A DNA stretch of 64,000 nt from positions 496,001-560,000 of the forward strand of contig NW_002476380.1 of assembly GCF_000189635.1 (NCBI RefSeq). Direction: 5' to 3'. This document shows positions 50,534 to 63,534 of the stretch, piece after piece; within the stretch, counting starts at the first letter, position 1; every line of letters begins with the position of its first letter. The DNA comes from Tetrahymena thermophila SB210 (taxonomy: Eukaryota > Ciliophora > Oligohymenophorea > Hymenostomatida > Tetrahymenidae). A program made the translations under genes and the position numbers. The notes below the pieces were generated by a model. The model saw only the letters and a program-made list of their open reading frames with translations, was not told where the DNA came from and made no database searches.

Positions 50534-53500
50534 ATGGATAAAAATATAGAAACCAACCAAGTTTAATTATTCAACTAATAGGGATAAGTAGGCTAGAGGA
50601 TGTATAAAGATGGAATGGAATTTTTATAAAGATAAAAAAAGATGTTAGAAGATGAACATGCAGAAGAAATGAAAGAACATGAATTCATTATTAAATAAAG
50701 TACTTGCTCTGATCTAGAAGAATTAGGTTTGGCAGTAAATAGATTGAAATTAAAGTCAGTAAAAACAGGTCTTTATGGAAGAACATTAGTTACATTTGCA
50801 CATCCTCATTATTCAATGGATAAAATAAAAGAGTCTCCACAGTTAGCTAAAATGGTTAAGTTGCCAGAATCGAAATTTTAAAGTGGTGATAATGTATCAA
50901 TTTATAAACAATCGCTAACATTTGATGGAAATCCTTTAGAAAAAGGAGTTATTTTTAAGAAAAATGATTACAAATTTGTTGTTGCATTTGACGAAGAAGT
51001 AAATGAAAACTAACTCTCTAATGAAGTTATTAGTATAGTTATGGAAGTAAACGAAGTAACATATAATAGATTTCTTAAATGTTTGTAGAACATAGAAGAG
51101 AAATACAGCGATGTAAATTTCAAAGGATCCCAATTATTAAGAGTATTGCTTGATGGATCAGATCCAACTAATCCAAATCCAAATATTAAGCCTGTTCATA
51201 TTTTAAGCAAGCCAATTGTTGACTTTTATAAGAAAGATCTCAATGAAGAGTAAAAAGATGCTATTAACTTTTGTCTCTCTTCATAAACAATAGGTAATCA
51301 TGCTTTATATTTTTTCTAAAGCATTTAAGTGAGCAGAATTGTGAATTTTTTATACAATAGAATAATAGATAGATAAAAAGAATAATATTTTTTATTTTGG
51401 AAATATTTTATGAGAAATTTATTGTAATATGTCAATTCATTTCTAAAAAAATTATTCTTATTTTATCTAATTTTAGGATTGATTCATGGACCTCCAGGTA
51501 CAGGAAAAACCATGACAGTATGTGAATTAATTTATCAAGCAGTTAAAATGGGACTTAGGGTGTTAGCTTGTGCTGGATCAAATATTGCTGTTGATAATAT
51601 GGTAGAAAGATTAGCTAAAACAGACTTAAAAGTAATGAGAATAGGTCACCCTGCAAGAATGCTTCCAACAATTTATGAATAATGTTTAGACAACAAACTA
51701 AGAAAAACAACTTGCTTTAAAGAATTAAAAGCTTTAAAGCAAAATATTAACAAATAGCTTTAAAAACTACAAAAGGATATAAGCTATGGTGAAAAGAAAG
51801 AAATCAAAAAATTGCTTACAGAGTTAAGAAAAGAAATGAGGGAACAAGAATAACTTAGTATAAAAGAAGTAATCTAAGATACTCAAGTTGTATGCTGTAC
51901 TAACTCTGGTGCAGCAGATTATATCTTTAAGAGAGATTTTGGTAAAGTAGAATTTGATTTGGTTGTAATTGACGAATGTGCTTAGGCATTAGAGCTCTCC
52001 TGCTGGATCCCAATATTACTAGGTAAAATTATATAAAACACATTTTGGTAAATCAAATTACAATATCCAAAAATACTATTTTTTTCAAATCTTACTGGAG
52101 TTATTTTATGAAATCAAATAGCCAATTATATTTTTCGTTTTGTTACTCTGACTGAAGGATACATGTGATAGGATTTTTATTTTTAATAAATTTGGTTTTG
52201 AGATGTATTACTTCAAATATCTTAATTATAAATATATTTAGGTAAAAGAGTTGTATTAGCTGGTGATCACAAATAACTACCCCCTACAATAAAATCAAAA
52301 AATTAAGGATTATCTGTTACTCTTTTTGATAGAGTACTAAAGGAATTCCAGCCAGAAAATGTTTCCAGACTCTTGAAGGTATAGTATAGAATGAACTAAC
52401 AAATTATGGAATGGTCATCTTAGTATGTATATGGCGGCTAGTTAAAGGCACATGAGTCAGTAGCCACTCATTCAATAGGTGGAGAGAGTATTTTATTATT
52501 TATAGATACTGCTGGTGCTAAAATGGGAGAAACAATAAATGAAAATGCTAACGATAAAAATAAATCTAAATCTAATTTAGGAGAGGCCGATTTAGTAAAA
52601 ATAATATTTGAAGAGCTAAAATTACAAGGACTGCAAGAAAAAGAAGTAGGTGTCATAACTCCATACAATGCACAAGTTGACTTGATCAAAAAGCTATTTG
52701 AGAATAATAATATAAACACATAACAAGTTGAAGTTTCTACAGTGGATGGGTTTTAAGGAAGAGAAAAGGAATGTATAATTATAAGTATGGTTAGGTCTAA
52801 TCCCCTAAATCAAGTAAACAAACAAATAAATAAAATAATAAATTTATTTAAATTTTAAAAAGATCTTTAGTTAGTTTTATTGATTGATTTATAGAAGATT
52901 TGTTTATTATTTATTTATTTATTTTTCCCCAAGTAGGAACAACTAAAATACCCCCATATATTTATTTATCATTAGTTGTTCTTACAAAGATTTAAGTAAT
53001 TAATAGAATGAGTGTAAATCTTTATCAAAGTAAGATATAATCAACATTTTAAGTTTAGAGTTAAAAATTCTCAAATTAGAGTTTTCTTTTACAACATAGA
53101 CTTTCTCTTTTTTTATAAATTTAATATTATAATCTATATGAACATATTAGGTTGGTTTCTTGAGTGATTATAGAAGAATGAATGTTGCTGTGACCAGGGC
53201 TAGAAAGTTTGTTTGCTTGATAGGTGACAGTGAAACAGTTAGTTCCGATAAATTTTTAGATGAGATGGTCAAATACTTTTAAGAAGTAAATTTTACAATT
53301 TGAATTATTTTTTGAAAAATTTAAAAATGTTAAAAATGTGTAAGTTAGCATGAGTTAGGAAACAGATTAATATAAGTGCTATTTTTAATTTTTAAAGGAA
53401 TTATGCCAAGTGTGTCATACGTTTAAAGCGTATGATTGATATTTTTAAATATAATAATCACGTTGTATAATATATAATTATTAAAAATTATTATCATTAA

Positions 53501-55097
53501 TTTTTTTATACAAAATTTTTGGCAGTGATGCAATAATACAAGCAAAAATGGCCTGAAATGTTTTAAATTTAATACACACATATAACTTGTTTTTTTTTAA
53601 TTTTGTTTCTTAATTCTTACATATAATTGCTAATTTAACAATCTAAAATATGCAGATTTGTATAATTATCTCTAGTTAAAGAATAAAAGTTCATCCAACA
53701 AATTTTTTACTGAAAACAATTTTTATCTGTAACTCAAAAAATTCAAATATATTTTTAATTATTGATAGCATGGTGAGGTACGTAGCGCCATGGAATACGT
53801 AGGAATGCAAGATGTGCATTTTAACTGTGGTTTTATAGATGATAAAGCTAAAAAGGAGATCAAAGCAGAAGGAAACAAAGCTAACTAATCGGCTCAATAG
53901 TAGAAACCTAAATCTGAAGGACAAAAAAAGTAAAAAAATAAAGAGCAGTCTAAAAAAGATGATGATAAGTAGAAACAATAAAATGAAAATGCTAAAAAGT
54001 AACCAGAAACTTCTACAAAAAAACATGAACACTAAGAGTAAGAACCAAGAAAAAAATTTTCAGAGGAAGAGCTAAAGAGCTAATATACAAGAGAAATATC
54101 TATATTCTTAATGAGTAGTGCCAAAGAACTAAAATATGATTAAATTAATAGCTTTTAGAGGAGAGTTTTACATGAACTAGCTGATTCTTTCAAATTATAC
54201 CATGAAAGCATCGGAACTTCAGCAATCAAAGATTTTGTAATTCGTAAAATTGCTAATTCAGAGGGTACTTAAAAAAATAAATTGAACGATAATGATAGTA
54301 ACTCTGACGACGATTAAGAGGAAAGTAAATAAAATAAAGAGGGTGAGGAACAAAAATAGGATACGAAGAATAAAAAGAAGAATAAAAAGAAAGAATAAAA
54401 AAGCAAATTACCCTAAGGTATTTTAATCGGTACAAGCGATTCTTCGAATCAAAAAGCAAATAGTAGTACTTAGAACATAAATTAATCAGATGTTAAGTAA
54501 CCAGAAAATACGAAGGTATCTTTGGGATTAAGCTCAAATCCAGTAGTACCTGAAGGAGTACAAGGTGATTAAAAGAATCAATACCAAGAATATGTGCTAA
54601 AAAAATAGTAAGAATAATAGGAAAAGTTAAAGTAATAACAGTTACTGTTAGAATAATAAAAATAGCAGTAATAACAAAAAAAAGCTAATAAGTAAAAGAA
54701 CAAGGATAAAAAAGAGAAGAAAGATGATGTTGTTGATGAGTTAGACGACTTGGCATTCTTAGAAAAGTTAGCTGAAGAAAAGAAATACTGCAAATTTTAG
54801 CTAAGCAGTGGGAAGAAGTGTGGTGTGTATGTTGAAATGCTCGGCAGTGATTGTAAGTATTGTGATTCAAGGTATTGTATAAAGCATGGCTTACCTGAAG
54901 ATCATGGCTGTGGTGATAAAGTGAAAAAAGATGCTAGGGAAGCATTTTAGAAATAATTTATGATGTAACATAGAGGAGAAAAGCCCTTGCGTCAAGATTA
55001 GCTTAACAATTTACAAAGTAGACTACAAGACAAAATAAAGTAAAATATTGATAGTAGAAAAATAAAGTAACCTGAAAAAAATGAAAAAAAGAAGTGA
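50534..55097 (+). CDS. IGHMBP2/SMUBP2-type SF1 helicase with R3H and AN1 domains
   Basis: This family unwinds RNA and DNA 5' to 3' and associates with ribosomes and translation. Exons 50534-51293, 51477-52022, 52242-52813, 53151-53285 and 53769-55097 give 1,113 residues. Helicase motifs: GPPGTGKT (258-265), DECAQA (from 419), GDHKQLPPT, QYRMN, TVDGFQGREK and NVAVTRARK. After the helicase come a Gln/Lys-rich linker, an R3H domain (about 778-842, [18 protein letters not shown]), a second very Gln/Lys-rich linker of about 160 residues, and an AN1 zinc finger (from 1012, CKF...CG...CKYC...CIKH). The order is the same as in animal IGHMBP2, so an orthologue is likely. Poly-Gln and Lys-rich linkers are longer than in animals. 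The intron before the last exon is 483 bp. Confidence 0.95.
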
Positions 55098-58000
55098 AAA
55101 TTGATAATCTATTTAAAGAAAAAGTGATGTGATTTGATTAGGATAAAAATGATAAATACTGACAAAAAATAATCCTTTCTTTTATTTAAAATATAATAAT
55201 TATAAAATTAATTAAATCGGAATTATTTCTATGAATTTCTATAAATTCGTAATTTTATTCTATTAAAAATAATTATTTATGTATTTATATTCTCTTTCAT
55301 ACAATCAATCCTGCATCATTTGGATTTAATATAAATTCTTTCATGATGTATCCACCCTCTCTTTGTTCGAGTTTGCTATGACACATTTTCAAATTATTAA
55401 ATTTTTTTTTTTTAACACTTTTACGTGTGGTTAATATTTTTATTAACTAATTAGTTTGTATTGAATGATTAAATTATTGAAAAAATGAGATCACAGAAGC
55501 GAGGGATATTTAATTATTAAATTAAGCTAATTTGTTCATTTTAATATCAATAAAATAGTAAATGAGGAAGCAATCTTTCTAATAGATAAATTTAAATGAA
55601 ATTTTACAGTAATTAATTTTATCTGTACAAAAATTTGGTAGTACTATTTTTTTATTATAAATATCAAACATTTCCATACTAAGTTATTATGTTCACACTT
55701 ACTATGAATTTATTGTAGCATGAAAACTACTATGCTTATAGTATTTTATAGAAGAATTTTTTTTTAAAATTCTTATTTATTCATCTGGAGAAACAAATAC
55801 TTAAAAATAGCTCAAAAAAAATTTTTTCAACCTCATTAAAATAAAAAAAAAACTTTATTTATGAATTTAACATTTAAGTATTGTGTTCATGCACCACCAC
55901 ATAATCTTCTTTGGTAGTCATTATTAATATGAGTTTTTTATAGAAAAATAAAGTAGTCAATTTAATGATATCAATAAATTCATAACAGTTTAGCACTTAA
56001 GTCATAGTATTTCAATAATTATTAAATACATAATCACTTAATTTATTAAAATTACATTGATCAAAATAAAACTATAACCAAAATTTTTATAAAATATTAG
56101 TAAGCCTGTATTTAATATTTAACTTTGAATATATTCAAGGATTTTGTGATTTAACATTTATAACCTAAAAAATTAGCAAGTATAAGTGCAAATGATATCA
56201 AAATTTATAAAAACTATTACAAACTAAGTTTTGATAATCAGGATGTATTAGATTTTATTATTAAGCTATTGAACATAATATTGTATTAATATTTAACATA
56301 TAGTAAGTAAATCAATCAGTTAAGATAAATAACCTTAAGATTAAAACTATTTACATTTTTATTAATCTGTCACAATTATTAAACTGAATAGCTTTAATTT
56401 CGTAGGTAAATATCCGATAAATTTCTCAGAATAAATAGTCTTAGAAAAATTAATTAATTATATGTAAATTTAACAACAAAGAAACTAACAAAAAATTTAT
56501 ATTTTTAAAAGTAAAAAAGTTGGTATCTTTTTTTTTGCTACAAAATCATAATTTTCAACGAACTTTAATTTTTGGCTAAACAACTTATTTTTTGAAGTGA
56601 GAAGTTTTTTGTCTTTAATTTTTGTAGCTAATATTAAATTGCTTATTTATCCTAAAATAAAGGATATCTATCTATCATCTCAAATTAATTCTAATGAAAA
56701 ACCTAAAAAGGTGATATTACTTTTATAAGTACAAAATATTAATTAATTTTTGTAAAGTGCTTACCCTTTTTAAAAATTCTGTAACATTTAATACAAATTT
56801 TAGATTCTCTTCAAAGTTAAGTTAATTTTAGTAAAGCATATATGAAAATTCAGTATATAAATCAAGTGACATCAATCACTAATTTTAAATTTACATAATG
56901 AAAAGAAACATTTGGCCAATAATCAATGAATATATTGATTGATATGGTCATAGAGAAAAGTTAATTAATAAATGATCAATTATTTATTTCGATATCTATT
57001 TCTAATTCCTAAAATTAATATAATTGCATTTTTGAGTACTCAAAGCTTTTTTAATGAATTAATGGAGAAAATTTTTAATTTGGATATTCGTTAAGATTAT
57101 ATTAATTTAGAAGATTACATAATTTTTTCGATTACAGACTACTCTTTTTACGGCTAGGGGTGTGCAAAATGCAAGTGTGTGAATAAAATTATTAGTTTCT
57201 AGTTTATTTCTATTTTTACAAAATATTAAGGGAACACAAACTCTATTCAATAAACATGATTAAAAAAAGCATATATTCATGATATTAATTTAAAATTTCA
57301 AAAAAAGTCGCTATTAAAAATGAATAAAAATGTTTAAGAGTCAAGACTAGTCATGTAAGATAAATTGAGAAAGAGTAATTTAAATAATATAATAGATTAT
57401 AAATTACAGTTTATAATAAATTTATTAAAGAGCAAAAAGAGAGGAGTTTTTATATAAAAATGTAATCATAATATTTAAATGAGGATTAAAGGTGAAGAAT
57501 ATATTTTGTAAATTTGCAAGTGTGTTAGAAATATCCTTATGTTTGTTTCTCTTTTTGATATCTTACGAAAGAAATGTGTTGAAAATAAATATATTATATC
57601 CGTAAAAATGAAATTGTGGGTTTTGATTATAGGTTTGGGTTAGGATGTTTGATGCTTCAACATCGTATTATTTATCAATGGTTATTTCGTCAATATTTAA
57701 TAATAAGTCATTCAAAAATAATAAATGAGACTTGGAATAGTAATATACATTCACAGTCTTTTTCATAATCTTTCCCCAATAATAGGAAATTTTCAATTAT
57801 ATTTTATTGCTTAATTATACTCTTAAATCAAAAAAACAGGTATATCATAATATTCAGATTTACTTTATAAATCTAAATATTAAGTAATCTGAGCTATCTT
57901 GCCAAAAATAGTAAGAAAAACTATTTTTGATTTTTATAATAATTAACAAAATTTCCTTTATTCTTAAATTTTTTTGTTGAAATTTTTATTATTTTCCATC

Positions 58001-58482
58001 AAATACTTTTTACGTGATATCAGAGCCTTGAGCTGTAAACTTATAATTTCGATACCGATAACAAATTAAAAAAAGAGGGGGTTTTTCTATATAGCTTTTA
58101 AATTGATAAGCCACCATGCTCTATTTATTTTTTTTGAATGAATGTATTAGATAAAATTAAATTTAGCAATACTATGAATTAATTTATTAAGAAGCTCTAG
58201 CAATAAATATACATGAATAAATGCAAGATTTTTAAAAATTTTTAAATTGACACATAAATATATGCTTTCTTTTTGTAAATAAAATATTAAGAAAAATTTT
58301 CAATGTTGCGAAATAAATAGATTGATAGTTATTTGTATAATAGGAAAACCTAAAAGGAAATGGTTTATTTGATTTGCTTCATCATTTATTATGAAATTTG
58401 AATTAAGCATGTATAAAAATGAATGAATAAATAAATAAATGAAAGATTATATTTATTTAGAGAGAAGAAATTAATTCAAATA
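55098..58482. other. Long spacer with weak small ORFs
   Basis: About 3.4 kb of AT-rich sequence. A 28-codon frame on the minus strand near 55396-55309 (MCHSKLEQREGG) and a 65-codon frame at 57062-57259 (+) are the only parts with some coding look. No RNA gene was recognised. Confidence 0.45.
57062..57259 (+). CDS. Possible small Cys-containing protein (65 aa)
   Basis: An open frame from ATG to TGA using TAA/TAG as Gln: it starts MEKIFNLDIRQDYIN and contains a GCAKCKC cluster. The frame runs 65 codons in very AT-rich DNA, which could happen by chance. No family recognised and no splice support. It is listed only as a candidate. Confidence 0.2.
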
Positions 58483-58625
58483 ATGTTTAAGGAGTATACC
58501 AGTAAATGAATTACAAGCAAGACTTGAAAAAATATAATATGAATGAATGTTAAATTAATTAGCTATCGATGATGATAGAGTAATTGAAATTGGCTTGACT
58601 TATCAAATTGATGATGTGAATAAAG
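58483..58625 (+). CDS. Fragment of a small unrecognised gene (first two exons)
   Basis: Exon 58483-58501 and exon 58563-58625 join in phase across a typical GTAAAT...AATTAG intron and encode MFKEYTTIDDDRVIEIGLT followed by YQIDDVNKG. The second exon has good codon balance and looks truly coding. A third exon could start at 58754 (CFAFIFNLESVLG), but I cannot find a convincing end: the frame then stays open without TGA into the laforin-like gene. It could be a separate small protein, an N-terminal extension of the next gene, or a remnant. No homology recognised. Confidence 0.4.
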
Positions 58626-59091
58626 GTAGATGTTTGCTTATTTATTATATATTAACAATGAGATAGAAAATTAATTAATTATAACTAAGAGAAACCTTTC
58701 TTTTAGTTTAATATATATTTGTTTATATATATGTATATGAATATAATACGCAGGCTGCTTTGCATTCATATTTAATCTAGAATCAGTCTTAGGGGTTATT
58801 ATTAAATTCAATATTATTTATTAGCTTTTAGTAGAGCTAATTAGGAATTATGAAAGGAGAGAGACTTGTTATTTATATTTACTATTTTATTTAATTTTAA
58901 AACACAAATTAAGAAATAAGGCAAGCAGGGGAGTCCTCCTATTAAATTAATATCTTCAATTACTTATAATAAATATCTAAAAAAAAAAAAAGAAAAAAAT
59001 AATTAAATAAGTAAAAGATAAGAGTAATAAAAAAAGGTCAAACAACTAATACATATTCTATTTATATTGCTCTATCAACTTTCTAAATAAA

Positions 59092-62000
59092 ATGAATCAT
59101 ACTCTTAACATTCAATTCAAGATTCATTACCAAACTTACTATTCTTATTCCCTTTACATCTCGGGAAGCTCCAAAGAGCTTGGATGTTGGGATCCTAATT
59201 AAGCCATCCGCCTGAATTGGGTTCAAGTATGCATATTATTAATTATTTATTTTAATCAAAAATTAATTAATTTTTGATCTACTGAATTAAACCAAACTTC
59301 TTTACTTCAATGAAAAAAAAAAAAATCACTGAATAAATATTAAATCAATTACTTATTTTTATTCTATTTATCTATATATCTATCGCATGGAGTATTCTAT
59401 CACTCCATTCTTACAATTTATTTGATTTTCACTGATAATGAGTGAAAGAAACATACAACAATAATTCAACATTGTTACGCTTTTAAAGACTTGGGATTAC
59501 TTTTAATTTTTAAAATATTTTAAATTTATTATTTTCCCGTTTTAAAATCGAATTCTCATTCAAAAATACATAATGAATGAATCAATTTCTATTATTTCAT
59601 GGTTTTAGACCTATTTTAAAATAAAATATTTTTTTGCATATTTAATATTATATAAATTTGGTCTTACTTTGTTAATTCAAAACTTTAAACAAAGGAATAC
59701 ACTTTTATAATTGCTATTCATACCATAAAATATTTAAAACTTAGTCTATGCCTATTAGCTTTAATTTATTTAGTATACCTTACTGAAAATAAAAATTTTA
59801 AAATTTAATCAAAAGCAAATATTTAATCACCCTTCAGCAATTAAACTCCAGTATTAAGTTTAAATAAACATAAAACATCTAAGTTATCAATATACTACCA
59901 TTTATTTATATATAAAATATCAATTTATTTTAATAATTTAATAGGGAAATTGGTGGACCACTAGCGCAATTACAATCTCAGAAGGATCACATGACTATAA
60001 ATATTTTGTTGCAAAATATGACAATCCTACTTAGGACATGAAGTGGGAATAGGGCCCAAATAGATCAATCAACACTAAAGGCTATCAAAAGAAAAATATA
60101 GAGATAAGTAATAAATCTAACCATTTTTTTTAACTAAATTTTATCATTTTCATGCTAGTTTAATTCATCCATCTATAAACCAATACATCTAATTTAATTA
60201 GAGTATCATTTACTTTGAAAGAAAATGTTTGAATATACAGATGAATGAATCATTAAAAAAATTAATCAATAGTTAGCTCTTTATCTTTTAATTTGCAAGA
60301 ATATTTTACTTTTGATGAAAGTAAATTTAATAAATCTGATAGAAAGATTTCTATTAATAGAAATATTCTAAATTATTAGAAGCTCTATATAAAAAACAAG
60401 AAATGATTTGTTGATGTGTATATTATTTAAATTTTAGAAGCTAATTCATGAATCAACTGAATTTGAATAAAATTATAATGCGAATACGAATTACTTGCTT
60501 TATTTGCTTTGAATTTTTACGGATTAATTTTAGAAATTTTGATGAGCTTAATTTTTGATAGGTGGATTTATAGCATGACGATAATTCTTAATTTCTATTT
60601 ATTGCTATTTTCATATATTTTTATTCTAATCAATTACGCAATTTTTATAAGCTCATCATCACATTTAATTTATTCTAATCTTATGATTTAAATGATAAAA
60701 CTCATTTTAGAATTACATAACTCATATTTATTCCTATGAAAAAAGGTGACGTTTGGGAATACAAAAAAGTTATTTTGCGTCTCTTTGAAAGCACTAGAAT
60801 TATTTCATGCGATTCTCCCAACTGCATATCATAAAAGTGTCCTTAATTATAAAAATCCTTATCTACACCTCCAAAGTTAAACAATCATAATTCTTAGGAT
60901 TCAAAACAAAGTTTGATTGATAATTAGCTTGTCGTTTAGTAATCACGTGAACATAGCTCCTCGATTTCTTCTAATTCCACCTAAGCCAGCGAAGAAAGCA
61001 GCGGTTCTCCAGGTACACCTGAAAAATTTGGAAGCAGTGGCAATCTCATTAAGGAGCGCTATTATGTAACTGCAAACATCGAGTCAATGGGAAACATGAT
61101 TAAGCTTTAGAAAATGAAAAAATACACTTATAGATCATAAGCTAATACAGCTTCTAATTGCTCAGAATAAAAGGAAATAGTTTTTTGGGAAAAACAATTT
61201 TTAGTGAAAGCAAGTCAGTAAAATTTGAAATATAAGTACGCTTACAAAAGCGAAGCATAATATAATGATTAAATGGAAAGAAAATCCCATAAAATAAATT
61301 TCTCTAAAAATGATGTTGATTATTAAGGAGCATTCTGTATTAATGACAAATGGCAAATGAACTAATTCAACTTTGACAAGATCACTGACAATATTAGTTT
61401 AGGTAAAATTATAAAAATTCATAAACTGCAAATTATTTAAATTGTTCACATAACAAGAGAAATAATAAATACACGATTTTTATTTACACCTCTTACTAAT
61501 TAATTCGCACTTTTGGATAAAAAAAAATACTAAATAATCCTATAAATTTATGAACCCTGATTTGTAAATAAACCAAAAAGACAGTGGGAAGTAAGAGTTC
61601 GTGTAAAATAGAACACTCCATTAATATTTCTTATAAAATTGTAAATAACAAAGCTTTAAAATCATTTTTAATTGTTTGAACTCAAGAAAATACAGCTACA
61701 ATTAAAAAATCAAATAGAAAAAATAAGCAAAACAAGATGATGGAATTTTTATCAAATAACTTATAGGAGTTTTAGTTTTAGTTAGCAGTATTTTAAATAT
61801 CTAAAATTATACAAAATAATCCGCAATTTAATTAAAATGATGCACAATTGATTTGGAACAAAAAGATTCTAGTGAATTTTATAATTTTAGTTGAATAATA
61901 CGCAATCTGTACAAATTTAGCATCAAATTGATAAAATACAAATATTTCATTAATCTTTCCATTCAATTTTTCTTTTTTAATTAGTGTCCCACCTTTTTTT

Positions 62001-63534
62001 AGTTAATTAATTTTACTTACTGATTATTTCCATCATCATCATTTTTTCATTTTGATTTCAATTAAACATAAATTTAAAATTAATCAATAAAATTTACCAC
62101 CTTCCTCCCCACCAACTCTTAAAGATTTATTCTACAGAAACTTTTCAAAATATACTTTACAAAATTTAGAAATCTTACACATAAATAAATATAAAATTCG
62201 ATTTTTCATTAATTTTCAGCCATTAAAAATTCTAATTGAACAATTTAAAATAATCTAATTTCTTCTTCTCTTTCTTTTATTTGATAAAAGAATTTAAATT
62301 ATTAACAAAGACAATAAATCATCTTATTTAAATATAAAGGACCTTACCCTGAAAATTAAGAGCAAATTAAAATGCTTGCTTAATCTGGAGTTAAGGCTGT
62401 TTTCAATCTTCAAACAGAACAAGACATGGAATATCATGGAACAAACTGGGAAAGTATTAAAAAGCTTTACTCTAGCAATGGAATTAAAGTCATTCATTAC
62501 CCTGTTACTGATATGGACGTTCATGACATGGCTTACAAACTCCATGATGCAGTCGATAAATTCGCAATGGCCATCGAAAAATGGAACGTAAATTAATAAC
62601 AATTATAAAATCATCAAATAATAATAAAATAAACAAATATATAAATCCCAAAAATAATAAAAGTAAGAAAGAAGACTTTTCTCTTTTTACTGAGTGGAAA
62701 ATTTAAAAATTTTAATCCCCAAATTGCTTACCTTAATCTCTAAATTTAATTCTTTAAAATTTTTACTTAAGTATTTTGTATATTATCTAAAAGCACGTTT
62801 ACATTCATTGCACATCAGGTATATACAGATCTCCTTAGGTTATTGTGGCATATTTGAATCTCTATCACGAAATAGATGTCAATAAAGCCATCTCACAAGT
62901 TGAATCAAAAAGACCTATCACAAAGAAAAACAGAGATTATCTTCGTCAAGTGTATGCTATTAAAGGAGGATATGGAAAGATCATCAGATAAATAAACTGC
63001 CAAATACTTGAAGAAAGTAATAGAAAAAGCAAAAGTCCTTCAACTAACTAATTCTCTCCTTTACTCAAAATAGATCCAAAAGTCTCAAAGGTACATCATA
63101 ACCTCTAAAAGCTTTCTAAAGCCAGCTCTGTTCAAATTGAATCCAATGAGAAAATATGCTAACACAATTCTTCTAACAAATAAGTAGAACAAAATATCAA
63201 ATCGCATCATAATGTGCAGTAATAATATTTTAAATAATAACAAAAACAGTAAAACATCTTCCACTAGCAATATTAATAGTAAATGCTTTTATAACAGCAC
63301 TACTACTCACTCGAGGAAATACAAACCATCAGAAGAAAATATTTAAAGCAGTAATAGAAAGCATCACTCTCCTCCTTAAGTATCCACTTTTAAAATATAA
63401 ATAAAGAAAGCTAAGCATTAAGAGACATTAGCTTCTGGGATAAATAGCCCATCTAAAAAGAACTGTCAAGAAGAAGACACTCTTTAATAAATTCTTTTTA
63501 ATATGAAAGCAATTCTCCCTAAATATGGGCATGA
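59092..63534 (+). CDS. Laforin-like glucan phosphatase (CBM20 + dual-specificity phosphatase)
   Basis: Laforin and SEX4 remove phosphate from glycogen or starch. Exons 59092-59226, 59945-60107, 60300-60320, 60534-60561, 60711-61402, 62340-62587 and 62794-63534 give about 675 residues. The two tiny exons are chosen because they alone restore phase and are the least certain. Residues 1-95 are a CBM20 starch-binding domain (SGSSKELGCWDPNQAI, GNWWTTSAITI, HDYKYFVAKYD, WEQGPNRSI). A second, degenerate CBM20-like stretch lies at about 230-335 (TANIESMGN, FWEKQFLVKA, LKYKYAYK). The phosphatase follows: ITDNISLGPYPENQEQ, VFNLQTEQDMEYHG, catalytic Asp in PVTDMDVHD, then HCTSGIYRSP with Cys435 and Arg441, and SKRPITKKNRDYLRQ. 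The C-terminal 180 residues are Gln/Ser-rich. It probably acts on storage glycogen. Confidence 0.85.

Noticed and set aside
53691-54032. 113-codon Phe/Leu-rich frame on the minus strand
   Set aside because: It is the antisense of the Lys/Gln-rich linker of the helicase; the hydrophobic look is a by-product of AAA/AAG codons.
54253-54870. Several minus-strand frames
   Set aside because: Antisense to the helicase R3H-AN1 linker and AN1 region.
55309-55396. Short minus-strand frame (MCHSKLEQREGG...)
   Set aside because: Only 28 codons, no splice partner and no recognised family, so it is mentioned in the spacer entry but not called a gene.
58501-58562. In-frame TGA between two open stretches, suggesting readthrough or selenocysteine
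   Set aside because: A typical GTAAAT...AATTAG intron removes the TGA and joins the exons in phase, so no recoding is needed.
62324-62602. 92-codon frame on the minus strand
   Set aside because: Antisense to the phosphatase exon of the laforin-like gene.
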